This document shows, one piece after another, positions 53,377 to 60,632 of a stretch of 64,000 bases of DNA. Position 1 is the first letter of the stretch. Every line of letters begins with the position of its first letter. The notes under the pieces are model-generated. The model was given only the letters and a program-made list of their open reading frames with translations, was not told where the DNA came from and did no database searches. Both the position numbers and the translations under genes were made by a program. The stretch covers positions 1 to 64,000 of the forward strand of contig SVKU01000010.1 of the NCBI GenBank assembly GCA_015068245.1, given 5' to 3'. The DNA comes from Oscillospiraceae bacterium (GTDB lineage: Bacteria; Bacillota; Clostridia; Oscillospirales; Oscillospiraceae).

Positions 53377-53414
53377 TGGCACATAATACAATAATTATAG
53401 AAAGGACAGCAAAA

Positions 53415-55136
53415 ATGAAAAAGAAAACCACAAAACTGCTTGCATTACTGCTGGCTGTGGCCATGCTGTTTGCTCTGACAGCATGCTCCGACGGTGAAAA
53501 AAAGGTTGAAGAAGCAGCTTCCGCCGAAAGCGAAGCAGCACCTGCTCCCGAAGCATCGGAAGAAGCCGAAGCACCCGGAGAAGCTGAGCCTGCTCCCGAA
53601 GAAACTGAAGCTGAACCCGTTGTTATTTCTTATCCCATCGAAGGCGGCCATACTCTGACCATGGTTCAGAACCTGATGAACCATGCCTCCGCCGTTCTGC
53701 CCAACGCCACCTATGCCGACCAGTATTGCTTCGAAGAAATTTGCAAAAAGACCGGCGTTACCATCGACTTTAAGATGATCGGCGAAGCTGCTTATTCCGA
53801 ACAGCTCAACCTGCTCATCGCCTCTCAGGATTTTCCCGACATTTTCGGCCAGGGTATCGGTTCCTATGACGACAATCCCATTAAGGCCATTGAAGAAGAC
53901 GTTACTATTGACTTCTCCGATATCATTGCCGAAAATGCTCCCAACTACTATGCTCTTCTTCAGCAGTATCCCGACTATGCAGACACCGTTTATAATACCG
54001 ACGGCTCTTTGTCTAAAATAACCAGCTGCAATATCAGCCTGCAAACTCAGGGTATGTATGTCCGCGGTGACTGGCTTGATGAGCTGGACATGGAAATTCC
54101 CACCACAATCGACGAACTGACCGAGGTTTGCCGTGCATTCCATACCGAATTCGGTTCCACCATGACTCTTCTGGTCAACTCTGACCTTGATGACGCTCTT
54201 GCCGGTTCCTTCAACCATTCAGCCATCGGATTCTCTCGTCAGATGCTGGGGTTCCAGCAGACTGCTCCCAACTCCGGCGAGATCGTTTGCACTGTTGCCG
54301 CCGAAGGTTATATCGAACATCTTACTCTGCTGAGACAGTATTATGAAGAAGGTCTGATCAACTCTGACTTCCTGAATATTTCAAAGGAATACGGCAACTT
54401 TGAATCTTCCTATTATTCCGGCGTCTGCGGTTTCTGGCAGGACGGCTGCGAGGTCGCCGACCCCTCTTATGCCAAAAACTCCAACGATCCCGACTGGACT
54501 GCTATCCCCATCAAAACCCCCGCTCCCGAAGGTCACGAAAACCACATGAGTTCCTTTGTTGAAAAACAGGGCGGCATGTCTTCTTCCTATATCAGCACTG
54601 CCTGTGAGATTCCCGAAATTGCTCTGCAGTTCCTGAACTACGGTTTCACCGAAGAAGGAAAAGACCTTGTTGCTTTCGGTATTCTTGGCGAAACCTATAA
54701 TGTTGACGAGAACGGTGCCGTTTCCTACGGCGAACTCATCACAGAGTTCCCCGACGGCGTAAGAGCTGCCGAATGGCTGTACCTTTGCAGCGGATGGATG
54801 CCCACCGAACAGCAGCAGCGTGCTCTTAATATGAGATATACCAGCAACGAACCCGTTGAGGCCTACACCATGTGGACCGAAGCTGCCAAAGAAGGCGACG
54901 ATTCTATGGTCGTTCCTATGCAGGCAACTCTGACTCCCGATGAGCAGGACGTTGTAAGTTCCAAGCGCGGCGACATCTGTACTCACTTTGCAGAAGCTGC
55001 TGCCAAGTACATCATGGGCGAGATCGACGAAGCCGCTTATCGTGAAGCTATCGTTGTTGCCGACGATTTTGGTCTGTCTGAAGTTACCGCAATCTATCAG
55101 GCTGCATTTGATCGCTACATGGCTGAAAACGGCTGA
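53415..55136 (+). CDS. Extracellular solute-binding lipoprotein (SBP family 1)
   Basis: 573 residues from the ATG at 53415 (AAAGGA upstream). Signal peptide KKKTTKLLALLLAVAMLFALTAC; long Glu/Ala/Pro linker; LNLLIASQDFPDIFGQ; FLNYGFTEEGKDLVAFGILGETYN; tail GLSEVTAIYQAAFDRYMAENG. Its N-lobe (YPIEGGHTLTMVQNLMNHASAVLPN) is closest to the binding protein at 20283 (YPIEGGHVLTMTNVYNPNASRVLG), although the two genes are under different promoter sets. The flavoprotein at 55209 follows after 72 bp with only a weak hairpin between, so capture protein and reductase are probably co-expressed. Confidence 0.88.
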   Translation: MKKKTTKLLALLLAVAMLFALTACSDGEKKVEEAASAESEAAPAPEASEEAEAPGEAEPAPEETEAEPVVISYPIEGGHTLTMVQNLMNHASAVLPNATYADQYCFEEICKKTGVTIDFKMIGEAAYSEQLNLLIASQDFPDIFGQGIGSYDDNPIKAIEEDVTIDFSDIIAENAPNYYALLQQYPDYADTVYNTDGSLSKITSCNISLQTQGMYVRGDWLDELDMEIPTTIDELTEVCRAFHTEFGSTMTLLVNSDLDDALAGSFNHSAIGFSRQMLGFQQTAPNSGEIVCTVAAEGYIEHLTLLRQYYEEGLINSDFLNISKEYGNFESSYYSGVCGFWQDGCEVADPSYAKNSNDPDWTAIPIKTPAPEGHENHMSSFVEKQGGMSSSYISTACEIPEIALQFLNYGFTEEGKDLVAFGILGETYNVDENGAVSYGELITEFPDGVRAAEWLYLCSGWMPTEQQQRALNMRYTSNEPVEAYTMWTEAAKEGDDSMVVPMQATLTPDEQDVVSSKRGDICTHFAEAAAKYIMGEIDEAAYREAIVVADDFGLSEVTAIYQAAFDRYMAENG

Positions 55137-55151
55137 TAAATGATTAAAAAC

Positions 55152-55180
55152 CAAAGGCGTGCCGTCATGGCACGCCTTTG
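55152..55180 (+). terminator. Weak hairpin between binding protein and flavoprotein
   Basis: CAAAGGCGTGCC / GGCACGCCTTTG stem without a U-run; probably gives partial termination or 3'-end protection within the operon. Confidence 0.5.
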
Positions 55181-55208
55181 ATATAAACACGAAAGGAAGA
55201 TTACGAAT

Positions 55209-56822
55209 ATGGATAAAACCTGCGATATCGTCATTCTTGGCGGCGGCGGTTCCGGCCTGGCCGCAGCAGCAAGAGCCGCAGATATTTCCGACAAAAAAGT
55301 TATCATTATCGAAAAGGCCGATTTTCTCGGCGGCGGCGCTATACAGGCAGCGGATTTCAGGGTATATAACAGTCAGTGGCAAAAGGACAGGGGACTGGAT
55401 GACTCCATGGAGACCGACCTGATAAAATACATGGACGAAACCTACTGGAAGCTTGATCCCAAGCTGGTCGGCAACACTTTCAAGGCTACGGGCAGATTCT
55501 TTGACTGGCTTTGCACTTTCTCCGACGACGTGGCCGGCAGATATAAGCCCGGCCGCTATATTTTCGACATGCCTGATCGCGGACCTGTCATCCCCGCATA
55601 CGACGGCAGCGCAGGCGGCAGAGGCGGCACCTATGCCACAAAGCTGCTCATCAAAAAGGCTCAGGAGCTGGGGGTCGAGCTTTTGCTCAAAACCAAGGTG
55701 ATCGACGTGGAAGTAAACGACGGCAAGGTCACCGCCGTTATCTGCGAACAGAACGGACGTCAGTTAATAATCAGCTGCAAGGCTTGCATTCTTGCCACCG
55801 GCAGTTGGATAAATCATCAAGAAATACTGGAAAAGGTACATCCAAAATATGCGGCTATTGACCCTGGCCCTCTGCAGAAAGGCGGTCACCGCAGCAGCGC
55901 CTACACCGGTGACGGCATCGCCCTTGCTGAAAAAGTGGGGGCATATATCGATTACGACAGCTTCTGTCTGCGTCTTATGGGACCTCTTACCATGGCTCCG
56001 GGAAAGACCCTGTCTGCCATGAGCAACCATCCCTACTCCCTTCAGGTAAACCTGCTGGGTAAACGCTATGTTTGCGAACCATCCCAGATTCGTCTTGGTC
56101 TGTTCGATTCTGGTCACATTCTGGCGGAACAGCCCGAGGGAATAGCTTTCGTTGTGTTTGACGAAAATACCGCAAAGGCAGCCGCAGAGGCAGACAAGCT
56201 GGTGGACAAATCAGGCTACGGCGGCTTCTTCGGTTTTGCGAACTTCCCTGAGGATGTTGTAAAGGATCTGGAAGATACTCGTCTTGGCAGGATCAAAATG
56301 GGTGGTCCCGGCGGACCGCCTCCCGCGGAAGGCGAAGGCGGTGACCCCGGAGCTCCCGGTGGTTTCGAAGGAGAAGGTGGACCCGAAGATGGCAAGGCTC
56401 CCATGCAGGGGCAGAACATGCTCATGTACGGCGAGACCGTTGCGGAGCTTGCGAAAAAGATGGGGGTTCCCGCGGACGCCCTTGAGCAGACTATTGCTCA
56501 CTATAACGAGTGCTGCGAAGCGGGCTTTGATGATGACTTCTTCAAGCCTGCAAAGAATCTTGTACCTCTCACAGGTCCCTATTATGCCCTGCGCTGCAAC
56601 CTTGGTACCGACGGCGCCTTTGGTGGCGTGTTGGTAAATGCAGACATGCAGGCACACGCAAAGGACGGCGGTCTTGTTGAAGGCTTCTACTGCACAGGTG
56701 ACTTTGCGTCGGGACGCTTTGTTAACGATATGGGCGTAAAGCGTCAGGTAATAAATGACTTGAGCTGGGCATACGCCAGCGGCTTTATCGCAGCCGAAAG
56801 CGCAGTAAAATATCTCGGATAA
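55209..56822 (+). CDS. FAD_binding_2 reductase without ferredoxin domain, GPM insert
   Basis: 537 residues; starts at the FAD motif (DIVILGGGGSGLAAAARAADISDKK, about 6-30). GGGAIQAADFRVYNSQWQKDRGLDDSMETDLIKYMDETYWKLDPKLV and YKPGRYIFDMPDRGPVIPAYD closely parallel the protein at 26714, of which it is the nearest paralogue. The insertion site differs: here the Gly/Pro/Glu tract (GGPGGPPPAEGEGGDPGAPGG, about 361-395) lies before the C-terminal part, while in 26714 it follows the VIPTYSAPG segment. C-terminal GDFASGRFVNDMGVKRQVINDLSWAYASG. Second gene of the 53415 operon. Confidence 0.87.
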   Translation: MDKTCDIVILGGGGSGLAAAARAADISDKKVIIIEKADFLGGGAIQAADFRVYNSQWQKDRGLDDSMETDLIKYMDETYWKLDPKLVGNTFKATGRFFDWLCTFSDDVAGRYKPGRYIFDMPDRGPVIPAYDGSAGGRGGTYATKLLIKKAQELGVELLLKTKVIDVEVNDGKVTAVICEQNGRQLIISCKACILATGSWINHQEILEKVHPKYAAIDPGPLQKGGHRSSAYTGDGIALAEKVGAYIDYDSFCLRLMGPLTMAPGKTLSAMSNHPYSLQVNLLGKRYVCEPSQIRLGLFDSGHILAEQPEGIAFVVFDENTAKAAAEADKLVDKSGYGGFFGFANFPEDVVKDLEDTRLGRIKMGGPGGPPPAEGEGGDPGAPGGFEGEGGPEDGKAPMQGQNMLMYGETVAELAKKMGVPADALEQTIAHYNECCEAGFDDDFFKPAKNLVPLTGPYYALRCNLGTDGAFGGVLVNADMQAHAKDGGLVEGFYCTGDFASGRFVNDMGVKRQVINDLSWAYASGFIAAESAVKYLG

Positions 56823-56826
56823 TATA

Positions 56827-56857
56827 TTTTGCCCGACCCATTAAGGGGCGGGCAAAA
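56827..56857 (+). terminator. Hairpin, probable terminator
   Basis: TTTTGCCCG / CGGGCAAAA arms with an inner CCC/GGG helix; exit ATCTTATTA. It ends only 5 bp before the next regulatory box. Confidence 0.6.
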
Positions 56858-56861
56858 TCTT

Positions 56862-56927
56862 ATTACCTGTAGGGAATGAAAATAATCCTAAACTGAATTA
56901 GTATGCGGCCAAGGCTTATGCTAAACT
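56862..56927 (+). promoter_or_regulatory. LysR-type regulated promoter (set A) of the flavoprotein at 56975
   Basis: Box ATTAC-N6-GGAAT (56862-56877), half-site TGAAT at 56894 (21 bp on), -35 TAGTAT (56899-56904), extended -10 TGC-TAAACT (56919-56927). Confidence 0.8.
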
Positions 56928-56974
56928 GAATATATAGAATTGTAAAAATTGAAAAGGAATGGAGCGAAGATAAT

Positions 56975-58729
56975 ATGGTAAATAAAACCTGTGATATTGT
57001 GGTGCTCGGAGGAGGCGGAAGCGGCCTTGTAGCAGCTGTAAAGGCTGCTCAGGCGGGCAAAAAGGTCATCGTGCTTGAGAAAAACGCATCTGCCGGCGGC
57101 GGCATGCGCGGTGCAAAGGCATTGCGTACCTTTGGCAGTCAATGGCAGAAAGACCACGGCATCCCCGATAAAACAGCAGAATATCTGCGCAATGTCATGG
57201 ACGAAACCTACTGGCGTATAGATAAGAAACTGGCAACCAATACCATCAAAGCTACGGGCGAGTTTTTTGACTGGGTATGTACGCTGGAACCCATTGCGGA
57301 TCAGTTTGTTGAAGGAACTTATGTCTTCGACCCCGATTCCGCACAGCATGGGCCCACCATCCCCACAGGAAACTTCGGCACCGGCTGCGGCAAGGTATTT
57401 ATGGATGTTATGAAGCGCCAGTGCGAGAAGCTCGGCGTTGAGCTTATGCTGAAAACTCCTGTTAAAGACGTTATTATTACTGATGGGAAGATTTCCGGAG
57501 TTATTGCCGAAAACGATGAAGATACTTATCAAATCAACTGCAAGGTATGCATTCTTGCTACAGGCTCATGGGTAAGCAATCCTGCTGTTGCTGCCAAGAT
57601 TTGCCCTGAACTGATAGCAGCTCAGAGCGGCATGCCCGGTGCGCCCGGCGGAGGCCCCGGAGGTCCCGGTGGTTCCGGTGGTCCCGGTGGTTCCGGTGGT
57701 CCCGGTGGTCCCGGTGGTCCCGGTGGTCCCGGTGGTCCCGGCGGTCCCGGTGGACCGGGTCAGCAAGCTGACCTATCGGGCTTTGGGCTTGCGGGCGATA
57801 ACGAAGGCCCGCATTCTGCTCCGGAGAACCGCCCAAACCCGCCTGGCGGAGGCCCCGGAGGTCCCGGCGGAGACAATGAACCCGGCGAAGGAGCGAACCA
57901 CATGAGCTCCATGTGCACCGGCGACGGTATTCCCATTGCCGAAAAAGCAGGAGCATATCTGGACTACGCAACCTTCTGCTTCCGTCCCATGGGTGCCATG
58001 TATAACTGCGGCAGCGAAAGCCTGTCCACAACAGGCACTTTGCCTCATATCATTGAAGTCAACAAGTTTGGCAAGCGTTTTGTGGCCGAAGGTGCCATGC
58101 GCCGCCTTGGCTTCTTTGATGCCGGTCATATTGACTACGAACAGCCCGGCGCGGAGATTTACGCTATCATGGACATGAACGTGGTGCGTCATGCCATGGC
58201 CGACGCAAACGCAGGCTTGTGCGACGAAAAGAACGACAGCTGCATCTACGACCTGCCCAGATATAAAGAAACATGGGAAGAAGTTGTTGCCGATATTCAA
58301 AAGGCACTTTCCGGTCCCATGGCCGTTACTCATGCAGACACTGTGGGTGAACTGGCTATGAAGCTGGGCATGGATCCCGCCGTTTTGGAACAGACCGTGG
58401 CTCAGTATAATGAGTACTGCGTCGAGGGCATGGACTGGGAATGCTACAAGGATGCCAAATACCTTGTACCCCTGAATGAGGGACCTTACTTCGCCATCCG
58501 TGGTATGTGTGGCAGTGATGGCGCTTTTGGTGGGGTGCTTGTCAACCACGATATGCGCGCCTATAACGCCGACAAGTCCGGTGTTATCGACAATCTGTTT
58601 GTTACAGGTGACTTTGCCTCCGGCAGATTTATTGTAATGGGCGGTGTAAAGCATCAGCTTATCAACGATATGTCCTGGGCACTGGCATCGGGGTACATTG
58701 CCGGCACCAAGGCTGCAGAGATGCTTTAA
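56975..58729 (+). CDS. FAD_binding_2 reductase without ferredoxin domain, very long Gly/Pro insert
   Basis: 584 residues. FAD at DIVVLGGGGSGLVAAVKAAQAGKK (about 6-29); GGGMRGAKALRTFGSQWQKDHG; C-terminal GDFASGRFIVMGGVKHQLINDMSWALASG. The insertion (about 216-308) is the longest in the window, a nearly regular GGP repeat (PGGSGGPGGSGGPGGPGGP) with a hydrophobic break (QADLSGFGLAGDNEG) and a second GGGPGGPGG block. It sits at a third location, directly before the MCTGDGIPIAEKAGAYLDYATF helix. At DNA level it is tandem GGTCCCGGT units (57660-57755). Monocistronic under a set-A promoter. Confidence 0.87.
   Translation: MVNKTCDIVVLGGGGSGLVAAVKAAQAGKKVIVLEKNASAGGGMRGAKALRTFGSQWQKDHGIPDKTAEYLRNVMDETYWRIDKKLATNTIKATGEFFDWVCTLEPIADQFVEGTYVFDPDSAQHGPTIPTGNFGTGCGKVFMDVMKRQCEKLGVELMLKTPVKDVIITDGKISGVIAENDEDTYQINCKVCILATGSWVSNPAVAAKICPELIAAQSGMPGAPGGGPGGPGGSGGPGGSGGPGGPGGPGGPGGPGGPGGPGQQADLSGFGLAGDNEGPHSAPENRPNPPGGGPGGPGGDNEPGEGANHMSSMCTGDGIPIAEKAGAYLDYATFCFRPMGAMYNCGSESLSTTGTLPHIIEVNKFGKRFVAEGAMRRLGFFDAGHIDYEQPGAEIYAIMDMNVVRHAMADANAGLCDEKNDSCIYDLPRYKETWEEVVADIQKALSGPMAVTHADTVGELAMKLGMDPAVLEQTVAQYNEYCVEGMDWECYKDAKYLVPLNEGPYFAIRGMCGSDGAFGGVLVNHDMRAYNADKSGVIDNLFVTGDFASGRFIVMGGVKHQLINDMSWALASGYIAGTKAAEML
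57640..57760. repeat. Tandem 9-bp repeats coding (Gly-Pro-Gly)n
   Basis: Runs of GGTCCCGGT and GGTTCCGGT units inside the flavoprotein gene; units change in steps that keep frame, so length variation between strains is expected. Confidence 0.88.
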
Positions 58730-58739
58730 GTTATACAAT

Positions 58740-58805
58740 ATTCCTTTGATGTAATGCATTATGACGCAAACGGAATTAGTGCAGTGTTCGCGCCTGTGAT
58801 AAAAT
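58740..58805 (+). promoter_or_regulatory. LysR-type regulated promoter (set A) of the binding protein at 58889
   Basis: Box ATTCC-N6-GTAAT (58740-58755), half-site GGAAT at 58772 (21 bp on), -35 TAGTGC (58777-58782), extended -10 TGA-TAAAAT (58797-58805). Confidence 0.8.
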
Positions 58806-58888
58806 TGAATGTGAAGAAAATGTGTGCCGTCCGGCACGCACATACCTTGCGCAATGATTAGAATACCATTATGAAAGGAAATGAGAAA

Positions 58889-60571
58889 ATGACCAAGAAA
58901 CGTCTTATGGCGTTGCTTCTGACTGCCGCAATGCTGCTTGCTCTGACCGCCTGCGGCTCCAAAACCGAAGAAGCACCCTCCGAACCCGAAAAGGTTGAAG
59001 AAGCGGCTCCTGTTGAATCTCCCGAAGCTGAGGTTCAGGAAGAAACCGAAGCAGAACCTGAACCCGAGGAAGAAACCCCGGCCGATCCCAAAGCCAATTT
59101 CCCACTGTTCGATGAAGTGACCGAGTTCACCATCTGGACCGACTCCTCTCCAGACCTTAGCGATATTATCGAGGATATGAGTGATTACACCATCATAAGA
59201 GAGATGGAAAAGCTCACTAACCTTCGTTGGGACGCTACCATGGTATCCTTTACTGCCAAGACCGAGCAGTTCAACCTGATGGTTGCCGCTCAGGAATACA
59301 CCGATGTGTGCAACGGTGCAGACAGCTATAACGGCGGCACCGACCAGGCCGTTGAGGACGAGTTCCTTATCAGCATCAAGGATCTGGCAGAAGAGCATAT
59401 GCCCAACCTGATGTCCAAGATGGAAGAGCATCCCTCTCTGAAAAGCGCGCTTATCACCCTTGAGGGCAATATGTGCTATTTCCCCAAGATCTACACTCAA
59501 CCCAGCCTGCCCACCGCAGGCATGAACGTCCGAATGGACTGGCTGGAAGATCTGGGCATTGATGCTCCCAAAACCTACGACGACCTTTACAATATGCTCA
59601 CCGCCTTCAAAACCGAAAAGGGCGCCGATGCTGCCCTGATTATTCCTGCCGGCGGCGTACCTTCCAGCAACAGTCTTATCGGCGGTTACGGTATTGGTGC
59701 CGGCTACTATCAGGTTGACGGCGAGGTTCGTTACGGCCTGATCCAGCCCGAGTACAAGGAATACCTGACCATGCTCAACAAGTGGTATTCCGAAGGCCTG
59801 ATCTGGTCCGATTTCTACACTCAGTCCACTGACCGTCTTATGGACTTTGCTCCCATTCTTACCGGACGCACCGGTTATTGGCATGGCGGCGTTCAGGACA
59901 TGAGCACTCTTGCAAGACAGGCAACTGACCCCAACTTCAAGCTTGGCGGTCTGACAGAAGTCTCTCTTGACGGAAGCCAGAGTCATCTGGGCGAGGAACC
60001 CACCATGCTGGACCAGAACTCCTGGGCAATCACCACTGCCTGCGAAGACCCCGTATCCGTTTGCAAATACGTTGACTATCTGTACAGTGACGAAGGCGTT
60101 CTGTTGGCCAACTACGGCGTTGAGGGAGAAACCTTTGAGTATGACGAAAATGGCAAACCCTATCTTACCGAAATGGTCACCAACAACCCCGAATACGAGT
60201 ACCGTATCGCTCTGAACATCTTCACCTGCGACCGCCAGACTCCCGTTCCTTATGTTATTGATCAGACCAAGTCTCTTGCCGATTACTCAGCAGAGCAGCT
60301 TCAGGCAATGGAAGCTTGGGAGCTGAACTCCGACTATGCTTACAATCTGCCTTCCAGAGGCATGAACTATACCTTGGAAGAGTCCAACGAAATGTCTCTT
60401 ATCACCACCGACCTTGAGACTTATGTTGAAGAAAACATCGTGCTCTTCATCCTTGGCGACAAGCCTCTGGACGAGTTCGACGAATTCGTGGACCAGGTTA
60501 AGGCAATGAACATTGACCGCTGCGTAGAGATCACTCAGGAATCTTACGACAGATACCTTGAAAACCGGTAA
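58889..60571 (+). CDS. Extracellular solute-binding lipoprotein (SBP family 1)
   Basis: 560 residues from the ATG at 58889. Signal peptide TKKRLMALLLTAAMLLALTAC; Glu/Pro linker to about residue 65; N-lobe with FTIWTDSSPDLSDIIEDMSDYTIIREMEKLTNLRWD and FNLMVAAQEYTDVCNG (the usual ASGDxPD is replaced by AAQEYTD); C-lobe YVDYLYSDEGVLLANYGVEGETFEYDENG; tail IDRCVEITQESYDRYLENR. Its N-lobe order resembles 38902. Transcribed alone; set-A promoter; strong terminator. The neighbouring flavoprotein at 60633 is convergent, so co-regulation is not obvious. Confidence 0.87.
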   Translation: MTKKRLMALLLTAAMLLALTACGSKTEEAPSEPEKVEEAAPVESPEAEVQEETEAEPEPEEETPADPKANFPLFDEVTEFTIWTDSSPDLSDIIEDMSDYTIIREMEKLTNLRWDATMVSFTAKTEQFNLMVAAQEYTDVCNGADSYNGGTDQAVEDEFLISIKDLAEEHMPNLMSKMEEHPSLKSALITLEGNMCYFPKIYTQPSLPTAGMNVRMDWLEDLGIDAPKTYDDLYNMLTAFKTEKGADAALIIPAGGVPSSNSLIGGYGIGAGYYQVDGEVRYGLIQPEYKEYLTMLNKWYSEGLIWSDFYTQSTDRLMDFAPILTGRTGYWHGGVQDMSTLARQATDPNFKLGGLTEVSLDGSQSHLGEEPTMLDQNSWAITTACEDPVSVCKYVDYLYSDEGVLLANYGVEGETFEYDENGKPYLTEMVTNNPEYEYRIALNIFTCDRQTPVPYVIDQTKSLADYSAEQLQAMEAWELNSDYAYNLPSRGMNYTLEESNEMSLITTDLETYVEENIVLFILGDKPLDEFDEFVDQVKAMNIDRCVEITQESYDRYLENR

Positions 60572-60580
60572 CAAAAATCG

Positions 60581-60614
60581 ACACCTCCGGCAGAAAACTG
60601 CCGGAGGTGTTTTT
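60581..60614. terminator. Rho-independent terminator
   Basis: ACACCTCCGGCAG / CTGCCGGAGGTGT stem with AAAA loop and a five-T run on the plus strand; the minus-strand exit (CGATTTTTGTT) is also T-rich, so it may serve both convergent genes. Confidence 0.93.
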
Positions 60615-60632
60615 ATGCGATTATCCGAAAAC

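Noticed and set aside
57773..59986. 737-codon minus-strand open frame opposite the flavoprotein and binding protein
   Set aside because: It spans two well-supported plus-strand genes and their intergenic promoter; long antisense frames arise here from the codon bias of the coding strand.
20283..60571. Naming the binding lipoproteins as carbohydrate importers
   Set aside because: The fold family is often used for sugars, but no permease, ATPase or glycoside hydrolase is present, so a sugar substrate is not supported.
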